Origin: Cryobacterium sp. GrIS_2_6
Lineage (GTDB): Bacteria > Actinomycetota > Actinomycetes > Actinomycetales > Microbacteriaceae
Assembly: GCF_035984545.1 (NCBI RefSeq)
Contig: NZ_JAXCHP010000001.1
Span: 3,968,001 to 4,032,000, forward strand
DNA length: 64,000 nt
Direction: 5' to 3'
Shown: one piece after another, positions 11,071 through 19,388 of the stretch
How positions within the stretch are numbered: the stretch's first letter is position 1
Layout of the letters: the number at the start of each line of letters is the position of its first letter
Notes under the pieces: model-generated
The model's database searches: none
What the model was told of the DNA's origin: nothing
The model's input: the letters and a program-made list of their open reading frames with translations, nothing else
Position numbers and translations under genes: made by a program

Positions 11071-11624
11071 GCCGCCGGGTGATCCCCGACGCCGCCGCGA
11101 TGAACTCCTGGGGTGTCCAGGTCGCCGCGGAGCTCCGTGCGGGCGACCTGCTGGTGCTGACCGGTCCGCTCGGCGCGGGCAAGACCACGTTCACCCGCGG
11201 CCTCGGCGTCGGCCTCGGCGTGCGCGGCGCGGTGACGAGCCCGACCTTCGTGCTCGCCCGCACGCATCCGAGCCTTGTCGGCGGCCCGCCGCTCGTGCAC
11301 GTCGACGCCTACCGGCTGCAGGATGCGATGGAACTCGACGACCTCGACATCGACTTCGAGCATTCCGTCGTCGTGGTCGAGTGGGGTCGCGGGCTGCTCG
11401 ACGGGGTCGCGGACTCCTGGCTCGACATCGAGATCGAGCGGCCGACCGGCGCTCTTCAGTCCGGCCGGCCGGGCGTGGCCGGCCCGGCCCTGGCATCCGT
11501 TGCTCCGGGGGCCGCCGCCCCCGGCCTGGACCTCGACGTCGACCTCGACGAGCCGCGCACCGTCACCATCACCGGGTTCGGCCCCCGCTGGGCCGCGTTC
11601 GAGGGCGCATGGCCCGGGGAATAG
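11067..11624 (+). CDS. tsaE: tRNA t6A biosynthesis ATPase TsaE
   Basis: ATPase that resets the TsaB-TsaD complex making threonylcarbamoyl-adenosine at position 37 of ANN-decoding tRNAs. The protein has 185 residues and overlaps alr by ATGA. Walker A is GPLGAGKT at residues 33-40, followed by [11 protein letters not shown], and [10 protein letters not shown] with the conserved Asp and Tyr. [13 protein letters not shown] carries the Trp-Gly motif of the family. It is longer than the usual 150-160 residues because of a Gly/Ala/Pro-rich insert at about residues 130-160 before the last strand. Confidence 0.93.
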   Translation: MSRRVIPDAAAMNSWGVQVAAELRAGDLLVLTGPLGAGKTTFTRGLGVGLGVRGAVTSPTFVLARTHPSLVGGPPLVHVDAYRLQDAMELDDLDIDFEHSVVVVEWGRGLLDGVADSWLDIEIERPTGALQSGRPGVAGPALASVAPGAAAPGLDLDVDLDEPRTVTITGFGPRWAAFEGAWPGE

Positions 11625-11627
11625 GCT
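11622..11627 (+). promoter_or_regulatory. Internal -10 box for leaderless tsaB
   Basis: TAGGCT, overlapping the tsaE stop, lies 6 nt before the tsaB GTG. This suggests an internal promoter that makes a leaderless tsaB-rimI-tsaD message in addition to read-through from alr-tsaE. Confidence 0.45.
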
Positions 11628-11633
11628 GAACAG

Positions 11634-12266
11634 GTGCTTCTCGCCATCGATACCTCCGCCGGAACCAGCGTCGCGGTCCTCGACGGGGTCCGCGGCGTGC
11701 TCGCGGACATCGACACCGCAGACACCATGCGCCACGCCGAGGTGATCGGCACCCTCATCGCCGAGTGTCTCGACCGGGCGAACGTGCGGGTCGCCGACCT
11801 CACCGGTGTCGTCGGCGGCATGGGCCCCGGCCCATTCACCGGCCTCCGCGTCGGCATCGCCGCCGCCCGCGTCTTCGCTCTCGGTGCCGGCCTGCCCTTC
11901 CTCCCCGTGATCAGCCACGACGCCATCGCCCTGAGCCGCTTTCGGGCCGGCCACACCGGCGGCCTCGTCGTCGTGACCGACGCCCGCCGGCGCGAGGTGA
12001 ACTGGTCGGCCTACAGCGGGGCGGATGCCGCCGGCCTGCCCGTGCGCCTCGCCGCGCCAGGGGTGGCCAAACCGGCCGTCCTCCTCGAGCCCGACTGGGT
12101 CTACGCGGGCCTGGTCCGCGCGGACGCCGTGACCGTTCCGGCCGCCGACCTCGGCAGGGTCGCCGAACTGCTGCTGGCCAACGACCGTGTCTTCGCGACC
12201 GACGCCGCCTTCTACTTGCGCTCGCCCGACGTCACCCTCTCCAACGGTCCGAAACGGGTGAGCTGA
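11634..12266 (+). CDS. tsaB: tRNA t6A biosynthesis protein TsaB
   Basis: Non-catalytic ASKHA-fold partner of TsaD in t6A formation. The protein has 210 residues from the GTG at 11634, beginning LLAIDTSAGTSVAVLD. The motif GVVGGMGPGPFTGLRVGIAAA is the family signature. It sits 9 nt after tsaE, and rimI begins directly after its TGA, so the whole t6A set is one transcription unit. Length is near the usual 210-230. Confidence 0.93.
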   Translation: MLLAIDTSAGTSVAVLDGVRGVLADIDTADTMRHAEVIGTLIAECLDRANVRVADLTGVVGGMGPGPFTGLRVGIAAARVFALGAGLPFLPVISHDAIALSRFRAGHTGGLVVVTDARRREVNWSAYSGADAAGLPVRLAAPGVAKPAVLLEPDWVYAGLVRADAVTVPAADLGRVAELLLANDRVFATDAAFYLRSPDVTLSNGPKRVS

Positions 12267-12806
12267 GTGACCTGGCAGCTGCGCCGCGCCCACGCGGGCG
12301 ACCTCGACGGCATCATGGCCCTCGAGACCCGCCTCTTCGAGAACGACGCCTGGTCCGCGGAGGGCATGCTCCGGGACGTGACCGACCCCGACTGCTACTA
12401 CCTCGTCGCTGTCCCGCCGGACGAACAAGACCGCATCGAGGCATACGCGGGGCTGCTCGCGCCGCGCGGGGCGCTCGAGGGCGACATCCAGACCATTGCC
12501 GTCACCGAGACGGCCCGCCGGCACGGTCTCGGCGGCACCCTCGTGCAGAGCCTCGTCACCGAGGCCCGCAAGCGCGGCATCCGCGAGGTATTCCTCGAGG
12601 TCCGCGCTGACAACCCCGGCGCCCAGCGGGTCTACCTCCGGCTCGGCTTCGAGGAGATCGGTGTGCGGCGCGGCTACTACCAGCCGGACAACGTCGACGC
12701 GCTCGTGATGCGACTCGCAGTGCCGCCCGCGGAGGCGGCGCTCGCCGCGCCCGACCCGGTGCAGTCCCCGACCGACCCGACGGATCCCGCGGAGGCGACC
12801 GAATGA
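12267..12806 (+). CDS. rimI: Ribosomal protein S18-alanine N-acetyltransferase RimI
   Basis: GNAT-fold acetyltransferase commonly encoded between tsaB and tsaD. It acetylates N-terminal alanine, with S18 as the best-known target. The protein has 179 residues from a GTG that directly follows the tsaB stop. The acetyl-CoA binding loop is [10 protein letters not shown] (R-x-x-G-x-G/A), preceded by IQTIAVTE, and [23 protein letters not shown] is the conserved C-terminal core. Residues after about 150 are an Ala/Pro/Asp-rich tail not seen in enterobacterial RimI. The true substrate in actinobacteria may be broader than S18. Confidence 0.9.
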   Translation: MTWQLRRAHAGDLDGIMALETRLFENDAWSAEGMLRDVTDPDCYYLVAVPPDEQDRIEAYAGLLAPRGALEGDIQTIAVTETARRHGLGGTLVQSLVTEARKRGIREVFLEVRADNPGAQRVYLRLGFEEIGVRRGYYQPDNVDALVMRLAVPPAEAALAAPDPVQSPTDPTDPAEATE

Positions 12807-13870
12807 ACCGCGACAACCCCCTGGTGCTCGGCATCGAAACCTCGTGCGACGAAACCGGCATCGGGATCGTCCGCGGAAGCCGGCTGCTCTCCAACACGAT
12901 CGCCTCCTCGATGGACGAGCACGCCCGCTACGGCGGCGTCGTGCCCGAGGTCGCGGCCCGCGCCCATCTCGAAGAGCTCGTCCCGATGATCCGCGCGGCA
13001 ACCGTCGACGCGGGCATCCGCCTCGAGGACGTCGACGCGATCGCCGTCACCTACGGCCCCGGCCTGTCCGGCGCCCTCATGGTCGGCGTCGGCGCCGCGA
13101 AAGCACTGGCGATCGCCCTCGGCAAGCCGATCTACGCGGTCAACCACCTCGTCGGCCACGTCGGCGCCGACGTGCTCCAGACCGACACCGACCCGGGCAC
13201 GGAGCCCCTCGAATACCCGACGATCGCCCTCCTCGTCTCCGGAGGGCACACCTCGCTTCTCCTCGTGCGCGACCTCGTCTCCGACGTCGAACTGCTCGGC
13301 GAGACGATCGACGACGCGGCGGGGGAGGCCTTCGACAAGGTCGCCCGCATCCTCGGCCTGCCATACCCCGGCGGCCCGCAGATCGACCGCGTCGCGCTCG
13401 GCGGCGATCCGGCGTACATCCGCTTCCCCCGCGGCCTCAGCCATCACAAGGACATGGAACACCACCGCTACGATTTCTCCTTCTCCGGGCTGAAGACCTC
13501 GGTCGCCCGCTGGGTCGAGCAGACCCGCGACGCGGGGGAGACCGTGCCGCTCGCGGACGTCGCGGCGAGCTTCCGCGAGGCCGTCATCGACATCCTGCTC
13601 ACCAAGGCCGTCGCAGCGTGCACCGACCTCGGGGTGCCGCGCCTCCTCCTCGGCGGCGGGGTGATCGCGAACGCGCGGCTCCGCGAGGTCGCCGTCGAGC
13701 GTACGGATGCCGCAGGCATCGCCCTGCGCATCCCGCCGCTTTCGCTGTGCACCGACAACGGCGCCATGATCGCCGCGCTCGGCGCCCAGCTGATCATGGC
13801 GGGTCACGAGCCGTCCACCCTTGACTTCGGCGCCGATTCAACGCTCCCCGCCTCCGTTATCCAGGGCTGA
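12803..13870 (+). CDS. tsaD: tRNA N6-threonylcarbamoyladenosine transferase TsaD
   Basis: Transfers the threonylcarbamoyl group from its adenylate to A37 of tRNA. The protein has 355 residues and overlaps rimI by 4 nt. It begins [16 protein letters not shown]. The metal-binding region is [16 protein letters not shown], followed by [20 protein letters not shown] and [12 protein letters not shown]. The nucleotide-binding part has [33 protein letters not shown] and a C-terminal [14 protein letters not shown] with [13 protein letters not shown]. It is the last gene of the tsaE-tsaB-rimI-tsaD operon. Confidence 0.96.
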   Translation: MNRDNPLVLGIETSCDETGIGIVRGSRLLSNTIASSMDEHARYGGVVPEVAARAHLEELVPMIRAATVDAGIRLEDVDAIAVTYGPGLSGALMVGVGAAKALAIALGKPIYAVNHLVGHVGADVLQTDTDPGTEPLEYPTIALLVSGGHTSLLLVRDLVSDVELLGETIDDAAGEAFDKVARILGLPYPGGPQIDRVALGGDPAYIRFPRGLSHHKDMEHHRYDFSFSGLKTSVARWVEQTRDAGETVPLADVAASFREAVIDILLTKAVAACTDLGVPRLLLGGGVIANARLREVAVERTDAAGIALRIPPLSLCTDNGAMIAALGAQLIMAGHEPSTLDFGADSTLPASVIQG

Positions 13871-13943
13871 AAACCGCGTCCCATCTCCGGTTCCTATGCA
13901 TCCGCGATACGCTGGACGCAACAGACATGGCTCGTCATGGGCG

Positions 13944-13979
13944 TTGACACCCGTTCAATGGGGGTGCCACTATGGCACC
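13944..13979 (+). promoter_or_regulatory. Promoter with a palindrome over the -10 region
   Basis: TTGACA at 13944-13949 is followed after 18 bp by CACTAT at 13968-13973. The -10 lies inside GGTGCC-actat-GGCACC (13963-13979), a perfect 17-bp palindrome. This looks like an operator where a repressor would block transcription of the downstream membrane-protein gene at 14014. Confidence 0.55.
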
Positions 13980-14013
13980 GCCAGCTGATCGAAGCCCAAA
14001 GGAGCCGTTAGTC

Positions 14014-14481
14014 ATGACCGACCCGAACCAGCCTCCGGTAACCCCGCCCCCGGTGAACCAGCCCCCGATCTACCAGCCGCCCGCCGCCCCCGCGTACCAG
14101 GCGCCTGCCGCCCCGGCGTACGGCGCTCCGGACACCCACGGTCAGCAGCAGTACGGCCAGCAGCAGCAGTACGGCCAGCAGCAGCAGTACGGCCAGCAGC
14201 AGGAGTTCGGCCAGCAGGCATACGGCCAGCCCCTCGCCCAGGACAAGTACAACGTCCTCGCGATCGTGTCGCTCGTTTCGGCGTTCTTCGTCTCTCTCGC
14301 GGCGATCATCACCGGCCACATCGCGCTCAGCCAGATCAAGAAGACCGGGGAGAAGGGCCGAGGGCTCGCAATCGCCGGCCTCGTGCTCGGCTACCTCGGC
14401 ATCGTCGCCGGGATCATTGGCGCGATCCTCTTCGTCGTCCTGATCAGCACGGCCTCGACCAACGGGTACTCCAGCTACTGA
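14014..14481 (+). CDS. DUF4190-type membrane protein with Gln/Tyr repeats
   Basis: A 155-residue protein from the ATG at 14014, which has AAAGGAG 10 nt upstream. An in-frame ATG at 13972 lies on the promoter palindrome and is less likely. Residues 1-35 are Pro-rich, and residues 48-72 hold the tandem repeat QQQYG (four copies). The rest has two membrane helices flanking HIALSQIKKTGEKGRGLAIAG, the short loop typical of DUF4190 proteins. The low-complexity N-terminus is predicted cytoplasmic. It leads a group of three similar small membrane genes. Function unknown. Confidence 0.8.
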   Translation: MTDPNQPPVTPPPVNQPPIYQPPAAPAYQAPAAPAYGAPDTHGQQQYGQQQQYGQQQQYGQQQEFGQQAYGQPLAQDKYNVLAIVSLVSAFFVSLAAIITGHIALSQIKKTGEKGRGLAIAGLVLGYLGIVAGIIGAILFVVLISTASTNGYSSY

Positions 14482-14564
14482 CCCACTGGATCGTCCCTGC
14501 TGGCGTCGTCACGACTGACCTGTCGTCACCGTTGACCCGTCAATGAAGTGGAAAGGAACAGCTC

Positions 14565-15155
14565 ATGAGTGATCTGAACGCCCCGGGCGCTTCGGGAATC
14601 CCTCCGGTTCCCGAGGTTCCGCAGGTGCCCGACGTGCCGCACGTGCCCGAGGTTCCCGAGGTCCCGCAGATTCCGCGCGGCGAGTCCACCGTGGCCGCTG
14701 CAGGACCGCCCGGAACGGAGTCCCTGGCATCCGGCGGCGTTGGGTTCGCCGGCCCGCCGTTCACGGATGCTCCGACCGCCGGTCCAGCGCCCGGCGGTCC
14801 TCCCTCCGCCGGACCGCCGCCGCCCGGTTCCGGGTATCCGTACCCGCCCGCCCCGGGGACGCAGGCTCCCACCCGCCAGCCGCTGCTCAGCATTCTCTCG
14901 CTCGTCGCAGGTGTCGTCGGACTGCTCGGCCTCCCGGTCGCCTTCATCCCCTTCGTCGGCGGGGTGCTCACCCTGCTGCTTCCGGCCGCGGCCATCGTGC
15001 TCGGGGCGCTCGGGCGCACGAGGGAATCGCGCGCACGTGCCCTGTGGCTCACCGGCCTGATCACGGGCATCGTTGGCGTCGCCCTCTCCCTGCTGAGCAT
15101 CGTCGTCTGGATCATCGTCTTCGCAAGCATGCCGAGTACCTACTACTATCGCTGA
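14565..15155 (+). CDS. DUF4190-like membrane protein with Val-Pro repeats
   Basis: A 196-residue protein from the ATG at 14565, with GAAAGGAA as ribosome site. The first 35 residues carry repeated PxVPxVP units and residues 60-110 are Pro/Gly/Ala rich. Two hydrophobic segments (about 112-150 and 163-190) are separated by ALGRTRESRARALWL, the same layout as the preceding gene. It is probably co-transcribed with its neighbours, 83 nt after the first and 42 nt before the third. Likely a divergent paralogue. Function unknown. Confidence 0.75.
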   Translation: MSDLNAPGASGIPPVPEVPQVPDVPHVPEVPEVPQIPRGESTVAAAGPPGTESLASGGVGFAGPPFTDAPTAGPAPGGPPSAGPPPPGSGYPYPPAPGTQAPTRQPLLSILSLVAGVVGLLGLPVAFIPFVGGVLTLLLPAAAIVLGALGRTRESRARALWLTGLITGIVGVALSLLSIVVWIIVFASMPSTYYYR

Positions 15156-15197
15156 GAGCCCGTTCCCCGGGCGAAGTGACCGGACCGGGAGGCCGCG

Positions 15198-15599
15198 ATG
15201 ACGGATGCACGCGCCGCCGGTGACGAGCTCCGCTTCGAACTGACGCGCCCGCCGGAGGAAGTCACCGGCGAACTCGACTACGCGTCGACCGTCACGGCTC
15301 CCACCGAATGGGTGCCGTACGTCTACACCGAGTCCGAGCTGCGCGCCCTCGCCAGCAGGCGTGCCGTCTCTGTCGCGTCCCTCTGCTTCGGCGCCGTCGG
15401 TCTCGCCGGCGCTGTCTTCGTGTTCTGGACCGCGCCGCTCTCGCTCGCGGCCGTCGTGCTCTCCGTCTGGGCGAGCCGCACCGAACGCGCGGCCGTCTCG
15501 ATCTGGGCCTGGGGCCTCGGTACCGGCCTCGCGGGCCTCGTCATCGCCGCCGGCTGGATCGTGCTGATCAGCCAGGGCATCAGCCCCATCCCGCACTGA
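15198..15599 (+). CDS. Small membrane protein, DUF4190-like
   Basis: A 133-residue protein from the ATG at 15198, with GGGAGG 8 nt upstream. Residues 1-55 are polar and acidic. Two hydrophobic stretches follow (SVASLCFGAVGLAGAVFVFW and a C-terminal helix ending GWIVLISQGI), linked by VWASRTERAAVSIWAWG. It is third in the run of small two-helix membrane genes starting at 14014. No enzymatic motif is visible. Confidence 0.72.
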   Translation: MTDARAAGDELRFELTRPPEEVTGELDYASTVTAPTEWVPYVYTESELRALASRRAVSVASLCFGAVGLAGAVFVFWTAPLSLAAVVLSVWASRTERAAVSIWAWGLGTGLAGLVIAAGWIVLISQGISPIPH

Positions 15600-15646
15600 G
15601 CTCCGGGCACTGAACTCCGGGCACTCCAGTGTCCGGCACTGAGTGC

Positions 15647-16861
15647 TCAGCGCGGCGGCTGCACCCGCTCCACGAGCAGAGCAAGCCTGCGCCCGCCCGC
15701 CCGGGTGAGCACGAGAGTGGCCGACTCGGACCCGTGCAGCTTCAGCCGGGTGCGCAGCACGGCCGGGTCAACGTCCACGCCGCGCTTCTTGATCTCGAGC
15801 GTGCCGATCCGACGCTCCTTGAGCGCGAGCCGGAGTTTCTTCTCGTCCACCGGCAGGGACTCGAGCACCCGGAACGCCGTCGCGAACGGGGTCTCGTGCA
15901 GCGACTCTGAGCTCAGGTACGCGATGCCCTCCCCGAGCATCAGCGCGTCCATGCTGCGGGCCAGGTCGCCGATCAGCCGCGCCCGGATCACCGCGCCATC
16001 CGGCTCATACAGGTAGCTCCCTGGCACGCCTGCCTCTCCGGGCACGGTCTCGACGTCCAGACTGTCCGCGGCCGCGGTCAGCTCGTGCCGGCCGTCCCTG
16101 CCCAGGAGCAGGGCCGAACGGCGGATGCCCTCGCGAGCGAGAACGCCGAACCAGAGCCCCATCTCCACGAGCTTTCCGTCTACGGACACCCACTGCGCTT
16201 CCGCGGCGGCGGGAATGCCGTCGCGGTCGTGGCCCGGACCGAGTTTCACGCCGATCGGCATCCGCTCGCTCAGGCCGAAGACGAAGTCGAGGTTCGGCGA
16301 ATAGTCTTCCGGGCGGGTCAGCCGGGAGGTGTTGCTGTGACCTGCCGTGCGGCGGGCCGGGTCGAGCCAGGCCGCGTCGAAGCCGGTGAGGTCGAAGGTC
16401 TCCGCGTCACCGTGCACGACGGTGGCATTGTCGAAGGGGGCGAGGTTGTAGCTCGCGACCGTGGCCGTGACCTCGTCGGTGTCCACTGCGGTCACCTGGA
16501 TGTCGAGCGCGGCGAGGGCCATGGAGTCGCTGCCGATCCCGCTGCCGAGATCGGCGACCCGCTTCAGTCCGGCAGCGGCGAACCGGCCGGCGTGCAGCGC
16601 GGCGACGGGAAGGCGGGTGGCCTGTTCGAGACCGGCCTCTGTGAAGAGCATCCGCCCGGCGAAGTCGCCGAACTTGGCCACGGCCTTCGCCCGCAGCCGG
16701 GACTGGCCGAGCACCGCGGTCACGAGTCCCTGCGGGTGGCCGGCCTTCCGCAGGTCGCTCACGAGGCGCACCACATCGGAGGCGTTGTCCCAGGGCGGAA
16801 GCGAGTCCAACAGGCGCAGCCCCTCGGGGGACAACAGGTCAACAAGCTCGGAGCGGTCCAT
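15647..16861 (-). CDS. Class I SAM-dependent methyltransferase with THUMP-like domain
   Basis: A 404-residue predicted methyltransferase. Residues 1-100 are helical with LVTAVLGQSRLRAKAVAKFG. The Rossmann SAM site is VADLGSGIGSDSMALAALD, with TAVDTDEVTA as the second strand and AAWLDPARRT in place of the usual NPPY. The C-terminal third contains KRGVDVDPAVLRTRLKLHG, which matches the THUMP-like domain found with these proteins in actinobacteria. The substrate is probably an RNA base, but this is inferred from the domain only. It is convergent with the small membrane genes and divergent from groES. Confidence 0.82.
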   Translation of the reverse strand: MDRSELVDLLSPEGLRLLDSLPPWDNASDVVRLVSDLRKAGHPQGLVTAVLGQSRLRAKAVAKFGDFAGRMLFTEAGLEQATRLPVAALHAGRFAAAGLKRVADLGSGIGSDSMALAALDIQVTAVDTDEVTATVASYNLAPFDNATVVHGDAETFDLTGFDAAWLDPARRTAGHSNTSRLTRPEDYSPNLDFVFGLSERMPIGVKLGPGHDRDGIPAAAEAQWVSVDGKLVEMGLWFGVLAREGIRRSALLLGRDGRHELTAAADSLDVETVPGEAGVPGSYLYEPDGAVIRARLIGDLARSMDALMLGEGIAYLSSESLHETPFATAFRVLESLPVDEKKLRLALKERRIGTLEIKKRGVDVDPAVLRTRLKLHGSESATLVLTRAGGRRLALLVERVQPPR

Positions 16862-16909
16862 TGTCCAAACGATATCAAGCCGTGGCCGCCGCGCCCGGAA
16901 CGCCCGAGT

Positions 16910-16936
16910 CTGGCACTCACGTTGCGTGAGTGCCAG
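16910..16936 (+). promoter_or_regulatory. CIRCE operator (HrcA site) of groES
   Basis: CTGGCACTC-N9-GAGTGCCAG is a perfect inverted repeat matching the CIRCE consensus with the correct 9-bp spacer. A second half-site, TTAGCACTC, lies at 16956-16964 with a degenerate partner. HrcA binding here would hold groES down until heat stress. Confidence 0.9.
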
Positions 16937-16950
16937 AAGCGCCCTAAACT
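16922..16950 (+). promoter_or_regulatory. groES promoter embedded in CIRCE
   Basis: TTGCGT at 16922-16927 lies in the spacer of the CIRCE element, and TAAACT at 16945-16950 follows after exactly 17 bp. HrcA bound at CIRCE would cover the -35 box. Confidence 0.65.
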
Positions 16951-17011
16951 CGCTGTTAGCACTCTCGCTGTGAGTCTGCCAACCAAGTCTTAGCTAAGAA
17001 AGAGGTCAACC

Positions 17012-17308
17012 GTGTCGGTCTCCATCAAGCCGCTCGAGGATCGCATCGTCATCAAGCAGGTCGACGCCGAGCAGACCACCGCATCAGGTCTGGTCATCCC
17101 TGACACTGCCAAGGAAAAGCCCCAGGAGGGCGAAGTTGTCGCCGTCGGCCCCGGCCGTATCGACGACAACGGCAACCGCATCCCGCTCGACATTGCCGTG
17201 GGCGACAAGGTCATCTACTCCAAGTACGGCGGAACCGAGGTCAAGTTCGGTGGCGACGACCTCCTCGTCCTCTCCGCACGCGACGTGCTCGCCGTCGTCG
17301 TCCGCTAG
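17012..17308 (+). CDS. groES: Co-chaperonin GroES
   Basis: Ten-kilodalton lid of the GroEL folding chamber. The protein has 98 residues from the GTG at 17012, with AAGAAAGAGG upstream. It shows [13 protein letters not shown], the mobile loop region around [37 protein letters not shown] and [17 protein letters not shown]. It is monocistronic here: a strong terminator follows within 50 bp and no groEL is adjacent, unlike the groES-groEL operon of many bacteria. A groEL must be elsewhere. Confidence 0.96.
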   Translation: MSVSIKPLEDRIVIKQVDAEQTTASGLVIPDTAKEKPQEGEVVAVGPGRIDDNGNRIPLDIAVGDKVIYSKYGGTEVKFGGDDLLVLSARDVLAVVVR

Positions 17309-17357
17309 GGATTCGTTCCAGGCGCCACGCACCACCGCAGTACACGTACGAACAACA

Positions 17358-17397
17358 CAAAATCCCGGATGGCCTGATCATCCGGGATTTTGTTTTG
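17358..17397 (+). terminator. Rho-independent terminator of groES
   Basis: A perfect 14-bp stem (17358-17371 with 17379-17392, core AAAATCCCGGATG) and a 7-nt loop, followed by a T-rich tail. The A-run before the stem makes it potentially active in both directions. Confidence 0.85.
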
Positions 17398-17463
17398 CCA
17401 GGTGAACGCGGCCCGCACCACCGAGCACGTCAAAGCAGGGCATGCCCGCGAAGGGGAATCATT

Positions 17464-18393
17464 GTGAGCAGGACACGGAGTCAGTCGGCCGAGCCGACGA
17501 GCGGACTGGCCTTCGCGATCTCCGCGTACGGCCTGTGGGGCCTGCTCCCGCTCTTCTTTCTGCTGCTGCACCCGACGGGGCCCTTCGAGGTCGTTGCCTG
17601 GCGGGTGCTCTTCTCCCTGGTCTTCTGCCTCGCCCTGATCACCGTCACCCGCGGCTGGCCCGCCCTGCTCATCGTCCTCCGCCGCCCGAAGACGGTCTGG
17701 GTGATGGGCCTGGCCGGCCTCCTGATCTTCGTCAACTGGCAGACCTACGTCTTTGCGACGCTGACCGGGCACGTGGTCGAGGCCGCCCTGGGCTACTTCA
17801 TGAACCCGATCGTCACGGTGCTGCTGGGCGTCTTCGTTCTGCACGAGCGGTTGCGGCGCATCCAGTGGATCGCGGTCGCGATCAGCGCGGCCGCTGTGCT
17901 CGTGCTGACGCTCGGCTACGGGGCGCTGCCGTGGATCTCGCTCGTCCTCGCCCTGTCGTTCGGGTTCTACGGGCTGATCAAGAAGAACGTCGGACCCGGC
18001 GTCGGCGCGCTCACCGGCCTCACCCTCGAGACCGCCTGGCTGATGCCGATCGCGATCGCGGAACTCCTCATCGTGGGCGCCGTCACCGGGCTCACCTTCG
18101 GTACCGTGTCGCCGTGGCACACCGTCGGCCTCGTCTCGACGGGTGTCGTGACGGCCGTCCCGCTGCTGTTCTTCGCAGCGGCCGCCCGCCGCCTGCCGCT
18201 CAGCCTGCTCGGTCTTGTGCAGTTCGTCGCGCCGGTGCTGCAGTTCCTCGTCGGGGTTTTCATTCTCGGCGAGCCGATGCCGCCGGAGCGCTGGGTCGGC
18301 TTCGGGCTCGTCTGGGTCGCGCTCGTGATCCTCACGGCCGACATGGTCGTCACCGGACGCGCCCCGCGGCGAGCATCCCCCGAACCCCTGTGA
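17464..18393 (+). CDS. rarD: EamA-family permease, RarD type
   Basis: A 309-residue membrane protein with about ten helices from the GTG at 17464, preceded by GAAGGGGAA. RarD hallmarks are present: SGLAFAISAYGLWGLLPLFF at the start, FEVVAWRVLFSL, NWQTYVFATLTGHVVEAALGYFMNPIVTVLLG and IAVAISAAAVLVL. The family exports or exchanges small metabolites. The name RarD comes from a chloramphenicol-sensitivity phenotype elsewhere, and no substrate can be read from sequence. It stands alone between the groES terminator and the next lipoprotein gene. Confidence 0.88.
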   Translation: MSRTRSQSAEPTSGLAFAISAYGLWGLLPLFFLLLHPTGPFEVVAWRVLFSLVFCLALITVTRGWPALLIVLRRPKTVWVMGLAGLLIFVNWQTYVFATLTGHVVEAALGYFMNPIVTVLLGVFVLHERLRRIQWIAVAISAAAVLVLTLGYGALPWISLVLALSFGFYGLIKKNVGPGVGALTGLTLETAWLMPIAIAELLIVGAVTGLTFGTVSPWHTVGLVSTGVVTAVPLLFFAAAARRLPLSLLGLVQFVAPVLQFLVGVFILGEPMPPERWVGFGLVWVALVILTADMVVTGRAPRRASPEPL

Positions 18394-18437
18394 CCGGCGA
18401 TACGCTCAAAGCATCCCCACCTGTGAAAGGACCACGG

Positions 18438-19202
18438 ATGCCCTTTCCAGCTCTGAACGTCACCTCGCGCCCCCGAGGACTCATTTCTGCCGGTCTCGCG
18501 CTCACCGTCGTCGCCGCCGCGCTGCTGCTTTCCGGGTGCACCGCGAGTGGAGCCCCGGTCGCCGTGACGAGCACCCCGACCGTCGCCCCGACTCTCGCGG
18601 CCACCGGTGACGGCACGCTGCTGATCGGCACGCTGTTCCCGATGACCGGGGAAGCGGGAGCCGCCGTGACCGGCGCCGCTCAGGTCGCCGGCACCGAGCT
18701 GGCCGCCCGCGAGATCCTTGAGCAGGCCGTGCCCGGCACGATGCCGATCCAGCTCGTGCATCGGAACTCGACGGGGAATGTTGCGGCCGCGGTTGCCGAC
18801 CTGGTGGCGCGACACGTTGACCTCGTTCTCTGGGACGCGACGAGTGCGGTGCCCGCTGACGTCACGGCATCCGTCGCAGCAGCGGGCATCGCCCTGCTGC
18901 CTCTGAACGACTTCACGAACGGCGGCACTCCGCTCGCAGCGGACGAGGCCTTCGCAGTGCGCCTGCGCACCTCGGACCCCGGGCTCGCCGATACCGCCGG
19001 AGGCGGGGAAGCCTTCGACGGGGTGGTGCTCGCGGCCCTCGCCGCGATGGAGGCAGGCGACGACGGCGGGCCCTCGATCGCCCCGGCCCTCGACCGGGTC
19101 AGCCGCGGCGAGGCGGTGTGTACATCCTGGGCATCCTGCATCACCGACCTCGGTGAAAAGAAGCAGATCGCATACCAGGGCGTGACCGGGCAACGCTCCT
19201 AG
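18438..19202 (+). CDS. Shortened periplasmic-binding-protein-like lipoprotein
   Basis: A 254-residue lipoprotein whose signal peptide ends in LLLSGC (Cys34). From TLLIGTLFPMTGEAGAAVTG it follows the first lobe of a branched-chain amino-acid binding protein (compare SLVVGSILPITGSLAYLN in the next gene). It then jumps to EAFDGVVLAALAAMEAG and CTSWASCITDL, which match PEAYDATTLSALAALKA and CKSYAECAPLV close to the C-terminus of the neighbour. About 170 residues corresponding to most of the second lobe are missing, and it ends soon after YQGVTGQ. The frame is intact and codon use normal, so it is a reduced paralogue or a late-stage remnant. It is unlikely to close on ligand like a normal binding protein. 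Confidence 0.75.
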   Translation: MPFPALNVTSRPRGLISAGLALTVVAAALLLSGCTASGAPVAVTSTPTVAPTLAATGDGTLLIGTLFPMTGEAGAAVTGAAQVAGTELAAREILEQAVPGTMPIQLVHRNSTGNVAAAVADLVARHVDLVLWDATSAVPADVTASVAAAGIALLPLNDFTNGGTPLAADEAFAVRLRTSDPGLADTAGGGEAFDGVVLAALAAMEAGDDGGPSIAPALDRVSRGEAVCTSWASCITDLGEKKQIAYQGVTGQRS

Positions 19203-19264
19203 TACAGCACCTCGTCCGACGGCGTCCCCCAGAGCAGGTGCCAGTGGTGTCACGAATCGCTAAC

Positions 19265-19294
19265 GATGTTCTCTTTGCGCGGCAAGAAAACATC
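19265..19294. promoter_or_regulatory. Imperfect dyad upstream of the binding-protein gene
   Basis: GATGTTCTCTTTGC and GCAAGAAAACATC form a near-palindrome about 95 bp before the start at 19389. It has no T-run, so an operator or mRNA structure is more likely than a terminator. Confidence 0.35.
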
Positions 19295-19388
19295 TTCGAA
19301 ACAAAGTGATCCTAGGTTGGAGCCTAATAACGCGAGTAGGCCTCACCCGGAGGCGTACTTACGCGTGCAAGATGAAAGGGTACCCAGG

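Noticed and set aside
14152-14220. QQQYG DNA repeats as a regulatory or mobile repeat
   Set aside because: They keep the reading frame and codon structure of the membrane protein, so they are protein-level repeats.
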